A stretch of DNA of 64,000 bases from Tipula vernalis (taxonomy: Eukaryota; Arthropoda; Insecta; Diptera; Tipulidae): positions 144,452,091-144,516,090 of the forward strand of contig OY282560.1 of assembly GCA_958295665.1 (NCBI GenBank). The letters are read 5' to 3'. This document shows positions 22,498-34,705 of this stretch, in pieces. The first letter of the stretch is position 1. Every line of letters begins with the position of its first letter. Below the pieces are notes generated by a model that was not told where the DNA came from, made no database searches, and saw only the letters and a list, made by a program, of their open reading frames with translations. The translations under genes were made by a program, and so were the position numbers.

Positions 22498-25300
22498 AAA
22501 AGAATATGTAGCAAAGACAGTTCATACACCGTAAATTTTCGTAAGTTTGTTTTACTATTTGTACACTAATACAACCATCTGCCTATAATAATTTATGTAA
22601 ATAATTTATGTAAATGTATAATCGATAAAAAGTCTAAATGTATTTGGTAAAAAAAGAAATGTATTCAGAACTGTTATTTCCTATTGTATGTAGAAAAAAA
22701 GCACAAAACATAGTATATCGGATGACTTGCGCAGTTTTTCACAAGTTTTTCATAGACAAATTCTCCTCACTCGATTTCGGCAGACGCTAAAATTTACTGT
22801 ATCAAAAGCACGAATATGTTTTGTTTTTTAGCCTAAGGGAGAATAGCACATGGTTATGTATCATTTATTATGTTTGTGTGTACTACATATAATATGATAA
22901 ATTGAAGCATAATAGAATTTCTGTTTCTACAAAAATGATATAGGGATACATCCGAGGGTGAATTTCAAGCGAACAACAATTTGTTGAAAACAGTATTGGT
23001 GATTTTATATTGTGCTATATACCTTTAAAAGAATAAAAGTTTTAAACGATTCACACAAAGCATAATAATTATACGGCAAGCGCTCCAAAAATGTTAATTT
23101 GAAATAAATATTTAATTCGTCATAAACAAATTGTAAGCATGTTTGTTCTGAAAGTATTCTTGATTATGGGAAACAAATGATGTCTTTAAATTGACTTTCC
23201 TTAACTTTATTAAAAGACGTTAAACTTTAAGTTATGAATCTAAATCAATAGCGTAAAAAAATTGCTCAACTGTTTTTTCAACCGACAGTGTTTTATCAGC
23301 ATATCAATGTAAAGCGCCAAATAAAGACGAATCAATCATTTTTAGGGAAACACCAATTTCCAAATTTACGTTCTTTGTTGTTTCAAAATTTGATAAATTG
23401 TTTAATCTGTTGCTGATGATTTTAAAGAGCACATATAAATGATTACATTTTACATGTAAACGTTTATTTTGTATTATCTCTCTCATTCGATGATTAGGAG
23501 AAATCATTTTAACAATGGTGGCAAGGCAATGAGAGAATAAAATGCAAGATAAAGAGCAAGAGTACCGATGATTCTCTACGCTACTTGTCTCGACATAAAA
23601 ACTGAAATATATTTTTCCTATTGAAATCAGTATCAGTTGGACGTTCATGGTGCATCTTGTCGTATTGTAGTTTAACTCCCACAAAAAAAGTTATGCTAAA
23701 AAACGTTTTCTAAGTAGACTAACAGCAAATTTAGTGACAATTACTGTAGTATACCGTAGTAGAAAGATTACATCAAGGCAAAAAAATCAAAGATTTTTAA
23801 TCGTATTCTATTTTCTATGCTTATTTCGATAAAAAAGTATCTTACAATTACCACCAGTGAGTATGTAACCTTCACCAAATTTATCCTATAATTTGTTGTA
23901 GGGTAAGTTTTTCAAACTAATACATGTCAAACGAAGGAGTCGGATTAATGGCAACAATATAGTTAACAATTCGTTAGGAAATAAATTTACAGTAACCCTA
24001 TAAATTGTTTATTTGTTTATTTCCGCAAACAAATCGACAAAAGACGTAGAAGTATATAACAAAAACAAAATCCAGAAAAGTTCGAAATCAGTAAATAATT
24101 ACAGTTTATTTGGTTTATAGAACATAACCCAGACACGAGAAAAGTTATTGTTGTTGATTTGCTTTTGATTTATTTTTTTTTACCAAAATTTTCCCTCAAT
24201 TTTATTTTTTTATATTTATTTGAAAGCACCTGAATGAAGGAAAATCTTGTCATAAAAATAACTGAATTAAACTTTTTAATAGAAAATTCGAGAAAATGTA
24301 GTGAACTTGTAAAGAAATGTAATAAAATTTTCAATTTTCCTGCGAAATGTTATTAGAATAAAACTTGGGAATTTTTTGATGTTTTGTTTGATAAATATGT
24401 TCAAAATACATAAATCGTCATTAAATTTATTCTAACGAAATTCTGCCAAACATTTTTTGCTACCAATTAAAATTTGATTTTTTGCGAGGAAAAACGTATA
24501 TGAAACGCACATTTTTAAGCTACTTAGCTATTACATAGGTATAATGCAAAGCCCAGTTAAAATAACGAAACTTTGCAGAAATGCAAATATGTTCAAAAAA
24601 TAACTGGAAACATAAGTCTATTATTCTATTGAAGGTTGAGCACTGCTTCTCGGAATAAAAAGTGCAAAACAGTATTGTACAAATTTCTCCGAACCTACAA
24701 AAAATATCAAAAATCTTTTCAAATAAGAGTCGAAGTCGACAAAATTATCATTAATTTGAAAAATCATTTTATATGCGAACACAAACCAGAAAACGACAAA
24801 ACATCACTCCATATTCAATACCACCTTTGATTATATCAAAAGAGCCTTCATAAGTTGAACGAGTTATTTAATGTTTCGTATTGCTTGATTACCTCAAATT
24901 TCCTTGTTTTAAAAATTGTCTAAGCGATTAATTTTATTAAAACCGCAATAAGTTTAGAAACACTTAATCGTGAGTGTGGCAGGTTTCTAATTGTTTACCA
25001 CAGCTTAAAAATAAAATGTATACCAAATTAAATGGGATTTGACCTATTTTAACTCCTACTCGTAACTTTTTTTGGTACATTTTATAGTTTCACAAAAATT
25101 GGTAAACTACCATTTTATCCATCTCCTTCAATAAGGAGGCACAATCCAATGAATTCACTATTCCATGTAGACCCGTGGCTCACGAATTGTAATTGTGTTA
25201 AATTTCCCACCAAGTAACAGTGGATTGTCGATATTTTGTTATCCTCTTTGTTTTGCCACACAAATACAATCCAATTTATGACTTCAAAATAATTTCAAAT
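22498..25300. other. AT-rich spacer without recognised genes
   Basis: About 2.8 kb of AT-rich DNA. The longest frame is a 126-codon one on the minus strand (23304-23684). It has mixed composition and no motif known to me, and nothing around it (TATA, splice or poly(A) context) raises it above chance. I see no repeat ends. Confidence 0.45.
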
Positions 25301-25310
25301 ATGGTATGTA

Positions 25311-25990
25311 CACTGTATCAAAAAATAATTGTCCGTAAAAAAAATTAAGCTTTTATTTTTTTTTAAACTGAAATTACGTTTAAGAACCTGAAAATTCTAA
25401 ATAAATTAATGTACAATAACCATTCCTTGATCAGCTTTGACAAATGCTTCGGGTCATTGTCATGTATGGAGCGAAAATCTTACCCATGTCCCATTTTCTC
25501 AGCACTAAATTATTAACAATTATCCTTCAAAATATCCAAATAATTAAACCGGTTCATTATGGTTTCAATAAAGATCAAATTTCCTACACCCCTTCAGCTA
25601 AAAGCTCCCCAAATCATTATACTTCCGCCCCTATGTTTTACTCAAGTTCAGTGTTGGGTTTCCGCCATACCATAACTCGCCCATCTGAACCAAAAACGTT
25701 AAATTTACTTTTGATCGACGGAATAAAATTGTCCTAGAACTTTTTGGGCTCACTCACATATCCCAAGCGCTTTTAATATTTTTTTGGCGCACATCTACGA
25801 TACTCTTGTTTATGCAAAATATTGCATATTACCTGAGATTTATCGCTCCTTTTAATGATAAATTGAATCGAAGATCGCGGGCCATTAGTTAGTTTGGAAA
25901 TTTCTTATAAAATTTTACCTTCGCTCTCCTATTTAATGATCAATTTTGTAATTTCTTCACTATTTTTGGTACGAGAATCACACATTCTTA
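25311..25990 (-). pseudogene. Tc1-like transposase fossil
   Basis: Reverse-strand reading in shifting frames recovers Tc1 landmarks: a degenerate SDGRVMVWRKPNTEL word (about 25640-25690), an IWG-like turn, and a damaged AEKMG word followed by HDNDPKH, the second catalytic Asp block (about 25450-25500), then LIKEWLLY. Many frame breaks show an old copy. The left end may be the TA plus cactgtatcaaaaaataatt at 25309-25330, which has the look of a Tc1 terminus. I found no matching right terminus. Confidence 0.72.
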
Positions 25991-27039
25991 ATTAACTGGA
26001 CAATATTTCATTCGCCATGAATAAAATACGAATAATTAACTTTTACGCAAAAAATTTTTCGTAATCTTCGCCGCATATTACTGGTAACACTAACTTGATG
26101 AGAAATGTAGTAGAGTTTGTCTCGAATCTCACATTTATTACTTCAAATACAGATCAGTAAAGCTTACTAATTGTTGAAATAGCAAATGCACAGTAATTAA
26201 AACTGCGCCGTTTGATTAGGGAGGTACCGAGGCGAGATGCAAAAGGGATTTTTCTGATGGCGAAATGACGATGAACAAAACTATGACCTACTGTTGAGAG
26301 TGCAGAATTCATTGGCCGACCCACCTTTCATCTCAATTCTAAAGGCTGGCATGCAAAACGTATCTATAGCCGTACGTTCTCAATTTGGCTACTACAAGGA
26401 GTTGTGGATTTTTATGTTGTTGGCCTTATAGAGTAGAGCCTTAACCCGGCTTATAATTGTAGACACATACACCACTTTCAAATTGAGAAATATCTGACTC
26501 CAAATATAATAAAAATAAAACAACTCACACACACTTGCTATTTATTTATTATTTAATTTAGAATAATAAAATCTATAAAAGTATAGATTTTATAATTTGG
26601 AAGATTTTCATTTGATGAACAAAAATGTAATGAGAAAATTTTATATAATACAAAATTTTTTGGTACAAATAAAAAAAAAGTACATTTCATAATTGATGAC
26701 GTCATCTACATACAAATAAAATAATCCGAACGGTGAATACAATGTATATAGAGAGCGATCGAGTCCGCGACCAATAAGTCAGTTCACAACTCGCGTTACT
26801 ATCAATAATCTCTCATTGCGCCAAATTACCAATTTTACTTTAGTACAATACATACTCGTACATAATTCAAATGCCATTATTTTGTTGTTTACGTCACTCT
26901 CATCATCTGCATTGATTATATTGACTTTTATAACGTTTAATCATATTAATGTAGGGTGCAGATGGGTTGAATTGAAATATAACGTTAACGTCAAATATAA
27001 AATTATTTTTTTTTAAAGTTTACGAGAACGCTATATCAC
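25991..27039. other. AT-rich DNA, possible LTR of the Gypsy element at its right end
   Basis: No gene is evident. The part next to 27039 may be the 3' LTR of the minus-strand Gypsy element, because it would start TGATATAGCG on the element strand just after a purine-rich run. The other LTR is absent, so its length cannot be fixed. Around 26740-26800 there is a tatata and a tcagttc word that could belong to a promoter on the plus strand. Confidence 0.35.
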
Positions 27040-27053
27040 TCACCCCTCAAATG
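27040..27053 (-). promoter_or_regulatory. Candidate polypurine tract of Gypsy element
   Basis: On the element strand the sequence reads catttgaggggtgag and is followed by TGATATAG, a plausible LTR start. Position after the integrase end fits. No second LTR is available for confirmation. Confidence 0.45.
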
Positions 27054-27104
27054 TAACCTCATCGATTTGAAATTGTCTTGCGTTATAAAAGATATTTTAT
27101 ATGA

Positions 27105-27890
27105 CTAAAATTTGACATGTTGTTTTGTCGATTGCGAAAGTGAATCAATTATTTTTAATTCTTCTGTCATGTAGGCTGATTTTAGTCGGTCGAAGGCAAT
27201 TGATACATTCTTTCCATTGTAATCAATTATAAAATATTTTCGTAATTTTCGCTGAACTGAAAATGAGCCCTCATATGGTGGAGTCAATCCAGTTTTGACG
27301 TTATCCACATGGACGAAAACTTTGTCACAGTCAGTCAGGTCTTTTGGGATATAAATGTTGGTTCGAGGGCTATTCCGCGTTTCGACCAGTGAAGTAGGAT
27401 CTGTGGATGGCGCAGGATTTGAATACAGTACTAGTTCTCCTGGGACCTTCAGCGACTGTCGATAGACAAGATCTGCAGGAGTGCATCCGAGATCAGTCTT
27501 GATCGAAGTTCTTATTCCAAGGAGAATGAATGGGAATTCTTCACTTCAATTAAGGGTATTCGATTTAGCAAAGAAGGAGGCTTTTAAATGATGATGGAAA
27601 CGTTCCACCATGCCATTTGACTGAGGATGATATATCGTCGTTCGTATTCTGTGTGAACCTAACAATTTTGTAAATTCTTTGAAAAGATTGCTTTCAAATT
27701 GACTGCCTTGATCAGTCGTTATTTCGAGTGGGAAACCAAATCTCGAAATGTACTGGTTTACGAAAGCTCTTACTACAGTGGATGTTCTCATATCGGATAG
27801 AGGTACCGCTTCTGGCCAGCGAGTAAATCTATCGATTATCGTTAGTATGAATAGGTTACCGTTAGATGAAGGTAATGGTCCGACCAAGTA
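27105..27890 (-). pseudogene. Gypsy integrase (core and C-terminal domain)
   Basis: The right-hand frame (27546-27887) has MVGPLPSSNGNLFILTIIDR with the first catalytic Asp, FTRWPEAVPL, then EITTDQGSQFES with the second, and TIYHPQSNGMVERFHH with the catalytic Glu (GMVERFH). All three D,D,E residues are therefore visible. After a frame break the C-terminal domain gives VKTGLTPPYEGSFSVQRKL and a KYFIIDYNGKNVSIAFDRLK word (27105-27308), typical of this Gypsy group. Confidence 0.87.
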
Positions 27891-28480
27891 TATATGGATA
27901 TGTTCAAACCTGCCCGAGGGATGTCAAATCGGCCATGTTCAAAACGCGTATGTCTATTCACTTTCAATTTCTGACAAGGCACACAGGTTTTGGACCAAAA
28001 CCCCGTATTTATGCTCATACTGGGCCAAAAGTACCTATATAGACGCAACTAACTTGCGTGTTGCGCGTATTCCTGGGTGGGATAGACCATGTAATTTCTC
28101 GAAAATATTCCGGCGCATCTCGTTGGGAATATAAGCGCGATTACTACTAGTCGATGTTTCGCACCAGATCTGACGCAAGTTTACGGAATAATCTAAAAGT
28201 GTTTTGAGCTTTTCATCGGTTGGAGAGAAACTAATTTATCGAGATTTATGACTGTATTACAAATGGTATATACTTGACTTTCTTCAGCTTGTGATAAGGT
28301 ATCTGCCACAACGTACCACAACAAATGTAGTCGAGCTGTAGTCTCTGTCGGGGACTTCGTTCAGACTTTGACGCGATCGCGGTAATTAATGGTTTGTGAT
28401 CGGTATTCACGAAAAATATTCTACCTTCGACAAAACATCGGAAATGCTTAATGGCAGAATAAATGGCCAACAGTTCTCTG
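27842..28480 (-). pseudogene. Gypsy integrase zinc finger and RNase H
   Basis: The frame at 27842-28048 contains RLYRYFWPSMSIN and KTCVPCQKLKVNRHT, the C-x2-C part of the HHCC zinc finger. Left of it is the integrase core, right of it RNase H: IYSAIKHFRCFVEGRIFFV, NTDHKPLITAI and RQRLQLDYI (28246-28470). Several frame breaks separate the parts. Confidence 0.82.
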
Positions 28481-28649
28481 TCGAAGGCAGAATACTTTTA
28501 TTCGGAAGGGGAAATTTTTTGGAAAATAAACTTAGGGGTTCCCAATTTCTGCCATTTTGTTGCTCCAATACCGCACCCACTGCAATACCGGAAGCATCAG
28601 TGTTGATGCGCAGTGTTCCATGCTACATAGGATGTGCAAGAAGCGTGGT

Positions 28650-29446
28650 CTGAGTGAGAGCAGCTTTAGTTGCGTTTCAAGCCGCCTCGCATTCAGATGG
28701 CCAAGTTAATGGATTCTTCTTACTCACCTTACCAATCCGACTGAGGTGACCATGTATTGGAGCAAGAGGTTCGGCTAAGTGAGCGATGAAGCGATGGTAA
28801 TAATTGACCATGTCCACGAAACGCTGTACTTGCCTGACAGAAATGGGTTGAGGAAAGGACTGGATTGCCATGATTCTATCCGCAGATGGCTTAACACCAT
28901 CTTTGGTGATTTCATGACAAAGGAAATTTATGAACGCTGCACCGAATTCACATTTTGATGTTTTAATTGTTAAACCAAGCTCTGCTAAACGAATGAATAA
29001 GGAATCTAGATGCTCGCGGTGTTCGATCTCGTTTCTACTAGCTACTAATATATCGTCGTTGTACACGTACGCGAAATCTATACCCTTCGTTACTTCATCC
29101 ATCAGACGTTGGAATGTTTGCGCTTCATTTCTAAGACCGTATGGCATTCTTGTGAACTCAAAGAGTCCAAAAGGAACGGTAATAGCAGTTTTGTGATGTC
29201 TTGCGCCGCGACCGGAATTTGGTGATACGCTCGCACGAGATCTATTTTAATGAAAATGGTGCAGCCTCTAAGGTTTAATGAAAAGTTATGAATGTGAGGA
29301 AGTGGATACCTATCTGGTAACGTGACCGCGTTCAATCGGCGATAGTCCCCACAGGGGCGCCAGTCGTTGCTGTCACGCTTCGGGACTAAATGTACAGGTG
29401 ATGCGGCGCTGGAAGAGCTTTGTCTACACAAACCCAGCCGCAACAT
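28650..29446 (-). pseudogene. Gypsy reverse transcriptase
   Basis: Two frames. The first (29102-29446) has [40 protein letters not shown] and [15 protein letters not shown] with the first catalytic Asp. The second (28677-29147) has [19 protein letters not shown], a catalytic box that reads YNDD (FAYVYNDDILVAS) and the connection (FINFLCHEITKDGVKPSADR, VNYYHRFIAHLAEPLAPIHG). An Asn in the x position of YxDD is unusual for Gypsy elements, which nearly always have I, L or V. The frame change at about 29130 inactivates the gene. Confidence 0.88.
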
Positions 29447-29456
29447 GTGCTCGAAT

Positions 29457-29755
29457 TCATTGCTTGCGTCGTGGTGGCAAAAATGGTAAATGACCCTCAG
29501 TTATGACTCGGTGTACCACATTGTGTTTCACTGTCAGGTCATACCGAGGCTCCTGCGTCAGGGTAGGGTAACGGCGAAGGAGTGCGCCGTAAGGGCTTTC
29601 GATTGCAAATAGTCGAGGTGCCGATTCATTGTTCACCCTAACATCTACAGCCTTAACAGAAAGAAATGTGTTTGTGTCTAAGAGGAGTTTGTTTCTTAAA
29701 TCCACCATCAACCCGAATTTTACTAAAAAATCAGCACCAATTATTGGTCAGAGTT
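29457..29755 (-). pseudogene. Gypsy protease end and linker
   Basis: The frame begins with PIIGADFLVKFGLMVDLRNK, the last conserved protease segment, and runs through a linker to the RT. The active-site part and all of gag are missing to the right of 29755, so the element is 5'-truncated. Confidence 0.8.
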
Positions 29756-29771
29756 TGGTTTAACATTTAAA

Positions 29772-30030
29772 ACTTTCCGATAGTAAATGTAGTAGCTGAT
29801 CTACCAAAAACTACTCACTATCCAGAGGAATAAATTAATCTGGAAACTTTAGGTACCAATTTAAGATTCGACTGAAACTGATAAGTTTACCTCAGCATTC
29901 ACTTTCCGATAGTACATGTAGTAGCTGACTTGGTGCTCCGTCCATCGAGTAAGTTAGTCTGAAAACATTTTATACCAATTGAGATTTTAACTGAAACTGA
30001 TAAATTGGACTTAGCACTCCTTGCCAAAGA
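29772..30030. repeat. 129-bp tandem duplication
   Basis: actttccgatagtamatgta begins at 29772 and again at 29901. Both copies continue with tagtagctga, a ggtaccaattt-like word and aactgaaactgataa. The copies differ at many positions, so the duplication is old. It lies between the truncated Gypsy and the I-like LINE. Confidence 0.8.
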
Positions 30031-30511
30031 TTTGAACTCACTTTCTGGGGAAACAGAGGAAATCAGCTGATTTTCGACAGCTTTGATATACTGATTCTGA
30101 AAATTAAATTAAAATATCTCCATCATGGTTCAGTTTCAAGTTAGGTTAACTCAATCTTATTCTTTAAAAAACGAAAAATACGAAAAAAGTCATATTCAGA
30201 TCCTTACACAACTATTTATCAAGAAAAATTAACAAATTTTTCGTTTCTTTTAAGTTAATGCTCTGTCTTATCTTCTTTCTTAAATAACGGGAAATTTTGT
30301 TGTGATTTGTAAATTTTATTTATAGAATAATGATGGTCGATTAGGGATATTTTTTCTTACGTAGATTAAAAATTCGATGAGTTCCAAGGTCGAAAACATG
30401 GGATTTTCACCGCTTTTATTAGGTCGCGGTCCCCTTTTCACACATAACGTGCGGTTATTTTGCATTCTACGGAAAAATAACGAACGGCAAAGTTTCTACG
30501 GAAAATTTCCT
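30031..30511. other. No recognised feature
   Basis: AT-rich sequence with no motif. It becomes more GC-rich at 30380-30480 without any clear frame. Confidence 0.35.
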
Positions 30512-30523
30512 ATCGGTATACAT
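30512..30523. repeat. Target-site duplication ATCGGTATACAT (left)
   Basis: A perfect 12-bp copy is at 31665-31676, on the other side of the I-like LINE fragment. Confidence 0.85.
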
Positions 30524-31664
30524 TATTATTATTTACTGGAGGGCCATGTGGGCGATAAGCCACCTCGCACCGCGACCTAAAAGATCTATTGTGCTGAACC
30601 CTACTTAATTATCAGTCCAGTCAATATTCAGGCTCTTAATGAATCTGACAATACTACTGGGCGGTACAAGATACATACTATCTGGGCTCATTGTTCTCCC
30701 TCCTAGTTGTTGCAGTCTTTGCTGGAAAGTGGCTGGGCAATGGCACAGAACATGTTCCGCTGATTCCGCTTCCAGACCGCAGAAGCGGCATCCATCTGTC
30801 GTACTTAGGCCCATCTTCTTAAGGTGATACCTTAAGGGGACATGACCTGTGAGGAAGCCAGTAAGCAGCCTCAACTCAGGTTTCCTGACTTCCAAGTTCA
30901 AGACACTCGTTAACCCTGACAGACGAAGGTGATATACATTTCTTCTCCTGCCGTAAACCTGGAATTCTGCGCCAGTAGGAGGACTTTTGAACATCCTCCC
31001 AGCGTTTTACCGCTGCTCTAAGGTATCCCTTAGTGACATCGCAGAAGAGTTCTGGTCCAATAAATGGAGAGGCAGAGCCCTCACGGGCGAGGCCATCAGC
31101 TGCCTCGTTTCCTTCGATTCCAGTATGACCTGGCACCCACATAAGTGTTACCTTATTTGAGCCTGTCAGATGTTTAATAACCTTCAGACAATCCCATACC
31201 AGCCTTGACTCAACGGTACAAGACCTAAGAGCTTTTAAAGCCGATTGGCTGTCTGATACAATATAAATCTTTGAATCGTTTAGGCCTTTTGCTATGCCTA
31301 TCCTAGCGCAAAGTTCTATAGCATGTACTTCAGCTTGAAAAACGGTAGCATTGGTACCCAAGGACTTCGAGAGGGTCGTGCCACTCCCGTGTATTCCTAT
31401 CCCCGCCCCATCTTCCGTTTTTGATCCATTTGTAAACCATACCATGGACCCTAGCTCAAATGATGGTCCACCTGCCCTCCACACATCCCGGTCAGGTAAC
31501 CTAACACAGAATGGTTTGTGGAAGTCCAGTTTAGCTGGCATACAGTCGGAAGGGATTCCTATGGTATGGTCTGTCTGAAATTCCTTAAGGATTTCCAGAT
31601 GACCCACCATATTGCCTGGTTTGATATTTCCTTCCGCCTGCATTTTCAGGGCCATACTTGCAGC
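30524..31664 (-). mobile_element. I-like LINE, 5'-truncated, with TSD and (TAA)n tail
   Basis: A 1.14-kb minus-strand fragment holds only the 3' part of ORF2 (RNase H and C-terminal zinc finger) plus a short 3' UTR. On the element strand it ends in taaataataata, the tail type known from I-factor relatives. Perfect 12-bp duplications flank it. The truncation point at 31664 joins directly to the duplication, as expected for incomplete target-primed reverse transcription. Confidence 0.87.
30605..31664 (-). pseudogene. I-like LINE ORF2: RNase H and C-terminal zinc finger
   Basis: The long frame has LGSMVWFTNGSKTEDGAGIG (first RNase H carboxylate block, where the usual TDGS is TNGS, so the Asp is lost), FQAEVHAIELCA, IVSDSQSALKAL and LMWVPGHTGIEGNEAADGLA, which keep the other acidic residues. 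A frameshift near 30960 leads to the second frame with LTGFLTGHVPLRYHLKKMGL and the zinc finger CRFCGLEAESAEHVLCHC. It ends at 30605. RNase H in a LINE ORF2 points to the I/LOA group. Confidence 0.88.
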
Positions 31665-31676
31665 ATCGGTATACAT

Positions 31677-32965
31677 AGTTGGTTATTTAGCTATTACAAA
31701 GAAATTCGAGTAACAAAGAGAGGCCAGTTTAGAAAAATTTATATTTGTAGCAAATAACTCAATTATGGCGTACTAAGGTAGAAAATGGGGTAACATTTTC
31801 ATAAAGTTAAAAGTTATTTGGAAAATTTATTTTGAGTTTTTTTAATAAATATTCCGACAATAATTAAAACAAAGAATTAAATAACCAACGGTTTATTTCC
31901 TAAAATGCAAAATAAATATTGGGAAAAGGTGATCATGACCCCCTAAAACTTCTCAGTCACTAAATATCACTCGACGTATAAATGTTCACCTAGTTTCTCA
32001 CGACAAAGTGGCGGTCAATGGCACAATACACTGCTCAATGAAGGGTCATCAGTTAAGCCAACCATTGACATAGCAACACTTTCCATTCAACAGTTGATTC
32101 AAACAGCTTCTCTTATCAACAACATTGATACAACTTCAACGTCAGCTTCAGTTTCAATTTACTTGTCCCATCATATCCAACTAATAGAATCTGATAGCGA
32201 ACTCGTTTACAAATAGGTCTCTGGCTTCCAGAGTTTAAAATCCTTCTCAGACTTTGCTACCAACGGACTTAGTCATGGTTACAATGTTTTTTGTTTGTTC
32301 CCGATGCCTGCTATCCTACGCAACAGCAAATATTTGGTATCATCCGATAAAATTATTTTATAGCCGGCGTCTAAATTCCTTGCAACCAATTAGCTCTGTC
32401 CAGGCTCATCTATATCTGTCATCATGTTAAGTGTTTTTTAAATTTCCGACCAATTGCCCTTGTGTACATGATGTGGGTACTGAATTTTTAGAATCCTTGG
32501 CATTTAAGACGCATAATCATAAGAAACCACCAGCTTTGAACTAGTTCGAATATCACCATTCTCCACAGTTGCGTTGACTTCGAGGATTAATGAGTCAACA
32601 CGGCACTGTCATATGTTGTTAGTTGACTCATTAATTCCTCATTGGTCGGCAGTATATTCGGACCACTCAAGCTTGCTTAATTTTGTTCAATTTCTCACTG
32701 GATCAAAAGTTCAATTGATTCATGTATTTATATTGAGATGGTTCGACGCCCCCTTATCTCTTTACTTTAATTGCTGTATCTCAATTGCATATACCATACA
32801 GGCATTGTTCATGAATATTGAAGATTTCTGTGATATGTGTGTCTTATCTATTATGTCTGTGTGAAAAACTAATAACCAGGAATGTGCGAGAACATCAAAA
32901 ATCGACTACGAGTAATTAAAGTAACTAGGTACTCGAAAGCAAATTACATATTGAGTTTTATCAGA
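31677..32965. other. Unassigned DNA with a short hairpin
   Basis: No coding motif. A small inverted repeat (gaggattaatgagtcaac near 32581 and gttgactcattaattcctc near 32619) could form an 18-bp stem with one bulge and a loop of about 20 bases. The remainder is unremarkable. Confidence 0.4.
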
Positions 32966-33045
32966 GCCTTCTAGAGTATAGAGCCATAATCATCATGACG
33001 TATTTTTAGAATCTTTTTTATACCGGTATATTTCTCCAACGACTT
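32966..33045 (-). repeat. Dispersed repeat family A, terminal fragment
   Basis: An inverted copy of the last 80 bases of the family: agagccttctagagtataga, then gccataatcatcatgacgta and tttttagaatctttttt. It matches the reverse complement of 42965-43045. Confidence 0.6.
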
Positions 33046-33112
33046 TTCATTATCCCGGAAGAGCACTCGACAACATTCCGTTCTTTACTATGAACAGTAT
33101 TGATTTTTTTTT

Positions 33113-33740
33113 TTAATTTTCATTCGGGTTTTTGTAGGGTGTTATCACGGCGCATGGTTTCAGCTTACATGGGCATCCATCATCCCCTAAAAGGTAGAAG
33201 TTATGCGGAAGATATTGGCCATTTCTATATAAAGAGCTGTTTTGAAATATTCGAGTATCATGGACTGATCCTGGATATCCTATGAAATAATTCCTAATCA
33301 ACCCTTTACTATCCACGACTGCCTGAAGCACAATTGAATAAAATCCTTTATAATTAATATATTTTGAACTGGCCATTTTATCCTTATATGGCAACCATCT
33401 ATTGCTCCAACTGCGTTCCGACATATTTGTGATTTTGCCCTGACACAAAATTTATCGCTTATCGGTCCCAATTCCTCCTCGCTTGGATAATTTACGACAC
33501 GTCTCATTTTATCTATAAAAAATCTATTAATTTATATATAATATTATGAATGGTGTAACGGCTTATCCTGGCAAAATTTCCGACGATTCCGTAACTACAG
33601 CCCGATGCCATCCAGTACAAAAAAAATGATCATTCCATATACTCTATAGACCAACCATGATGCTTAATTTGCATGAGCTGTAAAATCTGTTGAAAAGTGG
33701 CCTGATTAATCCCCAATGACTTTTATATTCCCACTTCATT
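33113..33740 (-). pseudogene. PIF/Harbinger transposase
   Basis: Minus-strand reading gives the N-terminal helix-turn-helix part (LGINQATFQQILQLMQIKHH, FLYWMASGCSYGIVGNFARI; about 33530-33720), then VVNYPSEEELGPISDKF, GAIDGCHIRI with the first catalytic Asp (33298-33507), GFYSIVLQAVVDSKGLIRN, the PGSVHDTRIFQNSSLY block with the second Asp, and LLGDDGCPCKLKPCAVITPY. These are DDE_Tnp_4 landmarks. Two or three frame breaks and one stop interrupt it, and the C-terminus is missing left of 33113. No terminal repeats were found. Confidence 0.85.
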
Positions 33741-34439
33741 GCCATTTAAAATAGATTCTATGATTGCAGATTACTCCCTAATTTTCAAATATTTTATACG
33801 CTATAAAATATAAGTTTATTTTAAGTAATTATTAGTAAAATTACGTAAATTAATTATTTACATTACCTTGATAATTTTTTTCGTGCTGTAGTACATTAAC
33901 CTAACCTCTGGTAAATTTGTGTAAAGCCTACAAAGCTGAATAATTATTGGCCTGTATTTTATAAATAAATTATTCATTTTTGCCTTTATTAATTTTGATT
34001 ATTAATTGAATTACTACTATAATATTTGATTCCTTATTATTTTATTTTCAGAACCACATATGCTTTCAATTGGCACAGCAAAGCGATTAAAAAGTCAGGT
34101 AAGTTTTATTATTTTTACCACAGTTAAAATATTTAACTTTTTAACCGAGTGGCACACGACCATAGTAAAGAAAATATTGTATGTACCTTATTTTAAGCAT
34201 AGGCTGCAGTCAAATTCTCGGGTAAATCATTTACTACTGTAAATGTAAATTTTTAGTGTTAATTTTTTGTTAAATTACGCATTTTTTTCTATTTTATCTC
34301 GTTCAATTCTTATAACAATAAAGAATAAAGTATCTAAATGTGAAACATTTACCTTTTTTAATTTCGTTTGCCCTCAGCCATAGTAAATAAAATATATTTA
34401 AAAAATCTTTTTAAAAAACCACGCTTATATTTAAAGGCT
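33741..34439. other. No recognised feature
   Basis: AT-rich DNA (about 70 to 75 percent A/T by eye) between two Harbinger-type elements. There are no motifs. It may include untranslated parts of the neighbouring element. Confidence 0.35.
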
Positions 34440-34705
34440 CTAAAAAGTAGATAATAAAAGGCTTTGAAAAGTAGAAAATAAAATTTTTCTTCCTTACTCC
34501 TATCAAGGTATATTTATAACAAGTAGAAATTTAAAATTAATATGACTAAAAATATAAGCGTGGGGCGCTCCTTCTGAATGTATATACTACGAGTATCTCT
34601 TGATATATCATTTTTACGTTAATACTGAAATGCTCCAGCAAAAAATCTATTCTTAGGATACATCATAATAGACTGTTCCATTAGTGTTACTAAAAGTAAG
34701 TATTA

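Noticed and set aside
23304..23684. 126-codon minus-strand frame
   Set aside because: AT-rich composition, no motif, no supporting signals; compatible with chance.
25444..25737. 97-codon plus-strand frame
   Set aside because: It is the antisense of the Tc1 fossil, which is recognisable only on the minus strand.
31665..31676. ATG at 31676 as start of a LINE RNase H protein
   Set aside because: The first codons fall within the 12-bp target duplication, so this ATG is not part of the element.
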